NCBI RefSeq assembly: GCF_000241265.1
Contig: NZ_BAEE01000078.1
Location: forward strand, 1 to 63,694
DNA: 63,694 nucleotides
Direction of reading: 5' to 3'
Source: Gordonia araii NBRC 100433
GTDB taxonomy: Bacteria > Actinomycetota > Actinomycetes > Mycobacteriales > Mycobacteriaceae
This document shows positions 52,769 through 59,493 of this stretch, one piece after another. The notes under the pieces were generated by a model. It saw nothing but the letters and a program-made list of their open reading frames with translations, did not search any database and was not told the DNA's origin. Each line of letters starts with the position of its first letter. Position 1 is the stretch's first letter. Position numbers and translations under genes: made by a program.

Positions 52769-52849
52769 GCAGCGGGAAGGGCCTGAGGCAATACGGAAGG
52801 CCGGGAACCGGCGCGAATAGTGGCGTGATTCACGCATTACGCTGGGGTG

Positions 52850-53527
52850 ATGGGCACCCTCTACCTTGTGCGGCACGGACAGGCGCAAGCGTCGGCATAC
52901 GGTGTCGTCGATGCCGTCGACGACGGTCCCGAGGCGGGATCGTTGACCGCCACCGGACAGATGCAGGCGAAGGTCACCGGCACGGTGCTGTCCGGACTGC
53001 TGGCCCGGTTCACCACGGCGGTGAGCGGCGGCCTCGTTCGCCAGCGGCAGACGCTCTCCGGTGTTCTCGAAGCCTTCGACGACCGGCCGGAGCCGATCGT
53101 CGACGACGCCTGGGACGAATACGACCTGGCCGGACTGATGGGCGAGCCGACGAGCGCCCAACTCGCCGACGGGCGCGGTTTCCAACGGTCGCTCGACGCG
53201 GTGCTGGCCTCCTGGGTCGGCGGTGAACTAGCGGCGTCCGAGCCCTTCGCGGCCTACGCGCGACGGGTCGCCGAGGCGGGGCAGCGGGCAGTCGATCTCG
53301 CCGGCTCCGGCAAGTCGGTGCTGGTCGTGTCGTCGGCCGGGTCGATCACACTGTGGCTGGCCCAGCACCTGGGCATCGATGCCGAGCACTGGCCGAAACT
53401 GTCGGCGTCGATGGTCAACGCGTCCATCACCAAGGCGATCGTCGGCCGGCAGGGCGTGACGGTGCTGTCGATCAACGAACATCTACACCTGTCCGATCAC
53501 GACGGCGGCATCGCCACCTTCCGCTGA
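52850..53527 (+). CDS. Histidine phosphatase family protein
   Basis: 225-aa phosphatase/mutase-fold protein. The RHG motif LVRHGQAQ carries the phospho-His, with a further Arg in GLVRQRQTL and the second His expected in SAGSITLWLAQHLG. LMGEPTSAQLADGR sits in the variable cap. TACGCT ends 6 nt before the ATG, favouring this start over the GTG one codon earlier. The family includes phosphatases of sugars, nucleotides and small acids. It lies upstream of an acyl-CoA dehydrogenase on the same strand. Confidence 0.85.
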   Translation: MGTLYLVRHGQAQASAYGVVDAVDDGPEAGSLTATGQMQAKVTGTVLSGLLARFTTAVSGGLVRQRQTLSGVLEAFDDRPEPIVDDAWDEYDLAGLMGEPTSAQLADGRGFQRSLDAVLASWVGGELAASEPFAAYARRVAEAGQRAVDLAGSGKSVLVVSSAGSITLWLAQHLGIDAEHWPKLSASMVNASITKAIVGRQGVTVLSINEHLHLSDHDGGIATFR

Positions 53528-53577
53528 CCTACCGCGCTCCGATTCCGAGCACACCTGGACGCCGGGTTGATTCGCCC

Positions 53578-53604
53578 GTGTAGAATTTTCCTACACTAGT
53601 GTAG
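53578..53604. promoter_or_regulatory. Triple GTGTAG/CTACAC operator
   Basis: Half-sites GTGTAG (53578-53583), CTACAC (53591-53596) and GTGTAG (53599-53604) form the perfect palindrome CTACACTAGTGTAG plus an extra outward half. The stretch is AT-rich and lies 20 bp before the acyl-CoA dehydrogenase ATG. A TetR-type repressor is likely, but no regulator gene is adjacent. Confidence 0.7.
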
Positions 53605-53623
53605 TAATGGACCTGGAGGAACG

Positions 53624-55494
53624 ATGTCGTTGTTCAACCCCCACCAGCCGGACTTCGGCGAGTTCGACGCGGAGACGCGCCGTCTGTTCGAAGCGACGAT
53701 CGACTTCTTCGAAGGCAAAGGAAAGGGCTGGCTGCTCCAGCAGCATCGCGACTGCGTCTGGTACGACGAGTTCCTCGAATTCGTGAAGAAGGAGAAGGTC
53801 TTCGCCACCCTGCTCACACCGGCCGCACAGGCCGGCGGCGATCCGAACAAGCGGTGGGACGAGGCACGCATCACCAAGTACAGCCAGATCCTGGGCTTCT
53901 ACGGAATGTCCTACTGGTACGTCTGGCAGGTCTCGATCCTCGGGCTCGGGCCGATCTGGCAAAGCTCCAACGAGGCGGTCAAGCGCAAGACGGCCGCGCT
54001 CCTCGACGACGGTGCGATCTTCGCCTTCGGGCTCTCGGAGAAGGAGCACGGCGCGGACGTCTACACCTCGGACATGGTGCTGACACCGGACCGGTCCGGC
54101 GGCTACCGCGCCAACGGCGGCAAGTACTACATCGGCAACGGGAACAAGGCCGGCCTGGTCTCGGTGTTCGGCCGCGTCGAAGGACTGCCCACCGGCCCCA
54201 AGACGCAAGACGGCTACGTCTTCTTCGTCGTCGACAGCCAGCACCCCGCCTACAATCTGCGCAAGAACGTCGTCGACTCGCAGATGTTCGTCGCCGCCTT
54301 CGACCTCGAGGACTACCCGGTCGCCGAAGAGGACATCATCCACCGCGGATCCGAGGCCTTCGACGCGGCGATCAACACCGTGAACGTCGGAAAGTTCAAC
54401 ATCGGCTTCGGCGCCATCGGTGCGGTGGAGCACGCGTGGCACGAGAGCATCTCGCACGCGGAGAACCGCATCCTGTTCGACAGCCGGGTCACCGATTTTC
54501 CCCAGGTCCGCGCGTTGTTCACCGAGAGCTGGATCCGTCTGGCCGCGATGGACATGTACTCCGAGCGCGCGGTGGACTACATGCGGTCCGCGTCAGCCGA
54601 CGACGCCGCTACCTGCTCTTCGACGCGATCGAGAAGATGTCCGTCAGCCGGCAGGGCGCGAAGGTCTACGAACTGCTCTCCGACTGCATCGCCGCCCGCG
54701 GGTTCGAGAACGACATGTACTTCCCGCTCGGCGCCGTCGCGATGATGGGTTTGCCCCGCCTGGAGGGCACCGTGCACGTCAACATGGCCCTGGCGCTGAA
54801 GTTCCTGCAGGGTTACCTCTTCAACCCCTCGGACCCGAGCCTGGCGCTTCTCGCCGCTCGTAAACAAGTCGCCGCCAGCCCGATCCCCGACAGCGTGTTC
54901 AGTCAGGCGTTCAAAGCATCGCGCGCCGTAATCCGCGCGGCGTCACCCCTCGTCGGCGCCGCACTTCCCGCCGCGCCGGCACCGGCGCTGCCGCCCCGCC
55001 GTCGCGACGCCGTCGACGACACGTTCCTGTTCCAGCAGGGTCCCGCACAGGGGCTCGGCGCCGTCGCGTTCCACGACTGGCGGGCGGTCTACGCCGGGTT
55101 CGCACATCTGCCCAACGTGAAGGTGCTGCTCGACCAGATCGACGCGTTCCAGGTCTTCCTCGGGACCTCGCCGCTCGACAAGACGCAGATGCGCGACCTC
55201 GACCTGCTCCTCGTCGTCGGCGACCTGTTCACCACGATCGCATACGGGGACCTGATCCTTCAGCAGGCATCGATCGCGCGGACCGACGACGACCTCGTCG
55301 ACAGCATCTTCGAAGTCCTCGTCGGCGACGTCGCCACCCACGCGCTCACCTTGGCGAACAAGCCGTCGCTGAGCACCGCGCAGACCAGGGCCGCGGGTGC
55401 GATCATCGCGCGCCCCGTGTTCGACACCGAACGCAGCGACCGAGTCTGGAGTCAGGCGCGCGCGACGGCCGGGGTCTACGAGATGAAGCCGTGA
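53624..55494 (+). pseudogene. Acyl-CoA dehydrogenase, interrupted by one-base frameshift
   Basis: The first frame gives typical acyl-CoA dehydrogenase/oxidase sequence (FGLSEKEHGADVYTSDM, GGKYYIGNGNKAGLVSVFGR, AMDMYSERAVDYMRSASADD) for about 328 residues, then diverges and stops after another 45. The next reading frame resumes with RRYLLFDAIEKMSVSRQGAK and runs to the end. Inserting one C at about 54598-54606 (GACGACGCC to GACGACCGCC) would join them into a 623-aa protein of the large FadE type. The first half keeps the FAD domain; the second keeps the catalytic region and acyl-oxidase-like tail. Probably a genuine enzyme gene with a recent mutation or an assembly error. Confidence 0.85.
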
Positions 55495-55522
55495 CGAGAC
55501 GGCACCGGACCACCGAGGGACA

Positions 55523-56539
55523 CTAGGAGACCCGGTTCAACCCGGCCGAGATGAAGGCCGCGGTCGCCTCGGCGGCCTTCTCGGCACCGGCGGCACCGGA
55601 TGATCCGCCCAACAGGGCGCGGTGGGTGATGCCCTCGGCGATCACGCCGAGTTTCAGGTTCGCCAGGCCCAGGTAGAAGTCCCAGTCGCCCAGGTCCATC
55701 CCGGTGGCCGTCGCGTACGCCTGCGCCATCTCGTCGGCGCTCGGATAGCGGTCGCTCGTCCACGCCGCCCGGAAGCCGAGGACGGTCGCGAAGACCGGCT
55801 GGCGGTACACGCACATCAGCGCGGCATCGGTCAGCGGATCGCCCAGCGCCGACATTTCCCAGTCGACGACGGCGAGCACGTCGGTCGGGTCGTCGCGGTC
55901 GATGATCGTGTTGTCGATGCGGAAGTCGCCGTGCACGATCGTGCTGCGCGCGTCGGTGGGGACGCGTTCGGAGAGTTTCTCGACGAGGGCGTCGACGTCG
56001 GGCAGGTCCCGGGTCTTGACCAGTCCCCACTGGCGCGCCCACAGCTTGACCTGTCGGCCGGCGAAACCGGCGGGCCGGCCGAAGTCGCCGAGGCCGACCG
56101 CTTCGTAGTCGACCGCGTGCAGCTTCGCCAGCGTGTCGACGAGGGCGTCGAAGTTGGCGGTGACCTGATCGTCGGTCCAGATCTCCAGGTCCTCGGCGGA
56201 GCGGATGACGAGGCCGTCGACGAAGTCGACGACGGTGCACGGTGCACCGATGAACTCCCCGTCGCGATCGATGGCGACGGTGGGCGCCACCGGCACCGCG
56301 GTGTCCTTCAAGGCTGAGGTGACCGCCCACTCGCGCTCCATGTCGTGCGCGGACGGGGTCAGTCCGCCCATCGGGGGCCGGCGCGCGACCCAGCGGTGCA
56401 CGTCGTCGGAGACATCGAAGGTGAGGTTGGACCGACCGCCGCTGATGAGGTCGATCTTGAGGTCACCGACGACGTCGACGCCGTTGGCGGTCAACAACTT
56501 TCGTAGCGCGTCGGCGGTGAGTCCGGGGTGGTCAGCCAT
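55523..56539 (-). CDS. APH-family acyl kinase, LvaA/ACAD10-11-kinase-like
   Basis: 338-aa aminoglycoside-phosphotransferase-fold kinase. SGGRSNLTFDV is the nucleotide-loop region; HGDFRIDNTIID is the Brenner catalytic motif and VVDWEMSALGDPLTD the metal-binding loop. It overlaps the acyl-CoA dehydrogenase gene by 8 nt and is cotranscribed. Mammalian ACAD10/11 fuse such a kinase to an acyl-CoA dehydrogenase, and LvaA/LvaC do the job as two proteins: the kinase phosphorylates a 4-hydroxyacyl-CoA and the dehydrogenase eliminates phosphate. The same job is likely here. Confidence 0.8.
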   Translation of the reverse strand: MADHPGLTADALRKLLTANGVDVVGDLKIDLISGGRSNLTFDVSDDVHRWVARRPPMGGLTPSAHDMEREWAVTSALKDTAVPVAPTVAIDRDGEFIGAPCTVVDFVDGLVIRSAEDLEIWTDDQVTANFDALVDTLAKLHAVDYEAVGLGDFGRPAGFAGRQVKLWARQWGLVKTRDLPDVDALVEKLSERVPTDARSTIVHGDFRIDNTIIDRDDPTDVLAVVDWEMSALGDPLTDAALMCVYRQPVFATVLGFRAAWTSDRYPSADEMAQAYATATGMDLGDWDFYLGLANLKLGVIAEGITHRALLGGSSGAAGAEKAAEATAAFISAGLNRVS

Positions 56540-57752
56540 GTGCTTCCTTCCGTTGCGCCGCTTTGCGGGCTCGTCCGACGGCGCGCTTGGCGATCGCCCA
56601 GCGGTGGACCTCGGATGGCCCGTCGTAGATGCGGAACGGCCGCAGCTCATCGGCGAGACGGGCCAGAGGTAGGTCGGCCGAGACTCCCAGCCCACCACAC
56701 ATCTGAATCGATCGGTCGACGATCCGGGAGAAAGCCTCGGCTCCATAGGTTTTCGCGATCGACGTCGAATCGCTCGCGTGCTCGCCGAGATCCAGTTCGT
56801 AGTTGGCCCGGGCCAGGAGAGCGCGGGTCGCGGCGAGATCGATCTCGTTGTCGGCGATCATCTGCTGGATCATGCCGAGGTCGGCGAGTTTCCCGCCGAA
56901 TCCGTCACGGTCTTTGACGTAGTCGACGGCGATCTGATGTGCGCGCTCGGCCGAGCCGAGCCAGCGCATGACGTGGGTCATTCGCGCGGGGCCAAGCCGG
57001 ACCTGCGCGTAGCGATACCCCTCGTCGACTTCGCCGAGTACGTCCTCGTCGGGCACGAACACACCGTCGAAGGTCATCTCGCAATGCCCACCGATCATCG
57101 CCTTGTCGATGGTGTGGACGTGCCGGTCGACGCTGATGCCGTCTGTGTCCGCCGGGGCGAGAAACATCGTCGCGCCGCCGCGGTCCCCAACGCTGCCCGC
57201 CGTCCTGGCCATGACGATGTAGAAAGCTGCGCCGTCGGCGCCGGTGATGAACCGCTTGCGGCCGTCGATCTTCCAGCCACCGTCGACTTTGGTGGCCATC
57301 GTGGAGAGTTGATTCGGGTCGGAACCGGCGCCGTCGGGGGCGGGCTCGGTCATCGCGAAGGCGCTGCGCACCTCGCCGGTGGCGAGCGGACCGAGGTACT
57401 TGTCGCGTTGGGCGTCGCTGGCGATGTGGTGGAGCATGTGGATGTTGCCCTCATCGGGGGCGCCGATGTGCAGGGCGGCCGGTCCGAAGACCGAGTGCCC
57501 GGCAGCTGTGAAAATCGGCGAACGGTTGGACATGTCGAGCCCGTGTCCGCCGTACTCGATCGGGATCTGCGGCCCGAAGACGCCGGCATCCTTCGCCTTG
57601 GCGATCAGTTCCAGACGGAGGTCATCGCCGCCGGCGGCGGTGATGTCACCGGCGAATTCCATCTCAATGGGCAGTACCTCGTCGGCGATGAACGTCGCCG
57701 TTCGGTTGACGAGGTCCTCGACCTCGGGCGGGTAGGAGAAATCAATCGCCAC
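56532..57752 (-). CDS. Acyl-CoA dehydrogenase coupled to APH kinase
   Basis: 406-aa FAD enzyme of the LvaC/ACAD10-11 type. AFAMTEPAPDGAGSDPNQLS is the flavin/substrate region, GRKRFITGADGAAFYIVMA and FDGVFVPDEDVLG follow, and RPFRIYDGPSEVHRWAIAKR is the C-terminal signature. The GTG start is supported by GGAAGG upstream. It overlaps the kinase gene by 8 nt. A palindrome ACCGA-n8-TCGGT lies 19 bp before its start. The substrate is probably a 4-hydroxyacyl or branched acyl-CoA. Confidence 0.88.
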   Translation of the reverse strand: MAIDFSYPPEVEDLVNRTATFIADEVLPIEMEFAGDITAAGGDDLRLELIAKAKDAGVFGPQIPIEYGGHGLDMSNRSPIFTAAGHSVFGPAALHIGAPDEGNIHMLHHIASDAQRDKYLGPLATGEVRSAFAMTEPAPDGAGSDPNQLSTMATKVDGGWKIDGRKRFITGADGAAFYIVMARTAGSVGDRGGATMFLAPADTDGISVDRHVHTIDKAMIGGHCEMTFDGVFVPDEDVLGEVDEGYRYAQVRLGPARMTHVMRWLGSAERAHQIAVDYVKDRDGFGGKLADLGMIQQMIADNEIDLAATRALLARANYELDLGEHASDSTSIAKTYGAEAFSRIVDRSIQMCGGLGVSADLPLARLADELRPFRIYDGPSEVHRWAIAKRAVGRARKAAQRKEAHG

Positions 57753-57770
57753 GGGTTTCCAGCCTTCCTG

Positions 57771-57788
57771 ACCGAACGATCGCTCGGT
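57771..57788. promoter_or_regulatory. Palindrome ACCGAaCGATCGcTCGGT
   Basis: Near-perfect 18-bp dyad just upstream of the acyl-CoA dehydrogenase/kinase operon, centred on CGATCG. It resembles TetR operators of actinobacterial fatty-acid genes. It may be bound by the divergent TetR or by an unlinked regulator. Confidence 0.65.
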
Positions 57789-57901
57789 TGGGCTCAGTCT
57801 CGCATCGGAGGGGCGGGCGGTCAAGGCGCCGACATTGACTCGGGCCAGTCCGCCCGCGCGAATCACCCTCGGTGTGACATTCTGCCTGCTGTTGTCGTCC
57901 G

Positions 57902-57930
57902 GTACGACATGCGTCGATAGCATGTCGTAC
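57902..57930. promoter_or_regulatory. Perfect 10-bp inverted repeat before the TetR gene
   Basis: GTACGACATG and its complement CATGTCGTAC are separated by 9 nt. The right arm overlaps TACGCT, a -10-like hexamer ending 7 nt before the GTG start, so repressor binding would block a leaderless promoter. A half-match CATGTCAT lies at 62021-62028 upstream of the P450 gene. Confidence 0.7.
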
Positions 57931-57940
57931 GCTGGGACAC

Positions 57941-58489
57941 GTGAGCGCACCGGCCTTCTACGACGAACTCAGGGCTATCCGCCTCGAGCGCCTCCTCGAC
58001 GCCGCCGTCACGGTCATCACCGAGGACGGCTGGGACAAGCTGAGCATGACACGGGTCGCCCAACTCTCAGGGGTCCCCCGGCAGAGCCTCTACAAGGAGG
58101 TCGGCACCAAGTCGGACCTCGGCGAGGCGGTCGTGTCGCGCGAGGTCGAACGGTTCGTGACTCGAGTGCGCGACGGCATCGCCGCCCACCCGGACTCCAT
58201 CACCGAAGGCCTGCGGACGGCGGCCCGCTACGCGCTGGAGTACGGCCAGACCAATGCGGTACTCAAAGCGATCCTGCGTCCCGGCCACGATCCGGAGCTT
58301 CTCGCCCTGCTGACCGTTCGGCCGGAGGCCGTCCTGACCCAGGCGACCTCCGCGATCGCCGATACCCTCGGCGACAAGGTGTCCGCGGGCACCGTAGACA
58401 CGATGGTGCGGTTGATCCTGAGCCACCTGTTGCAGCCGACCGTCGCCATCGACGAAGCGGTGGACCGGATCATGCGGGCCGTGCACTAA
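57941..58489 (+). CDS. TetR family regulator next to the P450-Rieske operon
   Basis: 182-aa TetR protein. HTH: LSMTRVAQLSGVPRQSLYKE, followed by VGTKSDLGEAV. The C-terminal domain has SHLLQPTVAIDEAVDRIMR. GTG start, probably leaderless. It overlaps the Rieske gene's end tail-to-tail by 4 bp and faces away from the acyl-CoA dehydrogenase operon. It may repress itself, that operon, or the P450-Rieske operon. Confidence 0.87.
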   Translation: MSAPAFYDELRAIRLERLLDAAVTVITEDGWDKLSMTRVAQLSGVPRQSLYKEVGTKSDLGEAVVSREVERFVTRVRDGIAAHPDSITEGLRTAARYALEYGQTNAVLKAILRPGHDPELLALLTVRPEAVLTQATSAIADTLGDKVSAGTVDTMVRLILSHLLQPTVAIDEAVDRIMRAVH

Positions 58490-59493
58490 CGGCCGCGTTC
58501 CTCCTCGACCATGGACTGCACGATCCGCCGGGCGAAGATCGCGGCACGATCGGCCTTGACGTTCAGATAGCGCCGCGGTGTCGTGTCCTCGTCGAGACAA
58601 CGCTGCATGGTCTCGAGCACCGCGAAGTCGCGGTTGGCCATCTCGTGGAAGACCGCGGCCAGCCGCGCACCCACGTCGGGCGCGACGGCCGAACCGCGCC
58701 ACGACATCTGCAGGAAGACATGCGTCGACGTCGGCGACTCGGGTGTGAAGCCGTGCGTCCGCACCACCTCGAGCTCCGCCCCCTCGCCGGTGATGGTGTA
58801 GGTCTGCTTGTGCAGGCCGGGGGTCACGAACGTGCCCGTCTCCCTGCGCGCGAACGACCCGGCGCTGTCGAGCCCCGAGATCTGGGCCTCCCACGGAGCC
58901 AACGGTGCGGCGGGCAACTCGCGGACGTAGGACACCGAGACCTCCGAGACCTCGACCTCTTCGAGCGGGGGCAGCGTCTCGATACCCGGCGGCACCATCT
59001 CGAGGTGCATCGCGAACACGTTGGTCAGGTCGAGGTAGTGCTCGTGCAACAGCAGGAGGCCGGCGCCGACGTCGCGCAGCTCCCCCACGCTGCTCCAGCC
59101 GTCGCCCTGGAGCCACGGGGTCGCCGGCGGCGGCCGCAGCCGTTCGCCGCCGGGCGTGCCGGTCCAGATCCAGATGAACGGTGCGCGCTCGACGACGGGA
59201 TAGGCGCGCACCCGGGCACCAGACGGCGGGCTGTCCTGCGAGGGCACCCGCACGCAGCGGCCCGTCGCGTCGTAGGTACAGCCGTGGTAGCCGCAGACCA
59301 CCAGATCGCCCTCGCGATGGCCGGCCGACAGCGGATAGGGCCGATGCGCGCACCGGTCCTCCAAGGCGACCACCGATCCGTCGAACGAACGGAACATCAG
59401 GACCGGGTGCTCGAGGATGCGTCGGGCGGTCAGTTCGTCGCCGACCTCGTCGGAGGTGGCGGCGACGTACCAGCAGTCGCGGGGGTAGTTCAT
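58486..59493 (-). CDS. Rieske [2Fe-2S] ring-hydroxylating-type oxygenase
   Basis: 335-aa oxygenase of the VanA-like group. The Rieske cluster ligands are Cys48-x-His50 and Cys67-x2-His70 (CAHRPYP, CGYHGCTYD). The mononuclear iron site usually reads D-x2-H-x4-H; here it is D155-L-T-N158-V-F-A-M-H163, so the first His is replaced by Asn. The rest of the fold is intact. It starts within the stop of the P450-reductase gene (ATGA). No separate ferredoxin or reductase gene is near, so electrons may come from the PFOR domain of the upstream fusion. Confidence 0.87.
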   Translation of the reverse strand: MNYPRDCWYVAATSDEVGDELTARRILEHPVLMFRSFDGSVVALEDRCAHRPYPLSAGHREGDLVVCGYHGCTYDATGRCVRVPSQDSPPSGARVRAYPVVERAPFIWIWTGTPGGERLRPPPATPWLQGDGWSSVGELRDVGAGLLLLHEHYLDLTNVFAMHLEMVPPGIETLPPLEEVEVSEVSVSYVRELPAAPLAPWEAQISGLDSAGSFARRETGTFVTPGLHKQTYTITGEGAELEVVRTHGFTPESPTSTHVFLQMSWRGSAVAPDVGARLAAVFHEMANRDFAVLETMQRCLDEDTTPRRYLNVKADRAAIFARRIVQSMVEEERGR

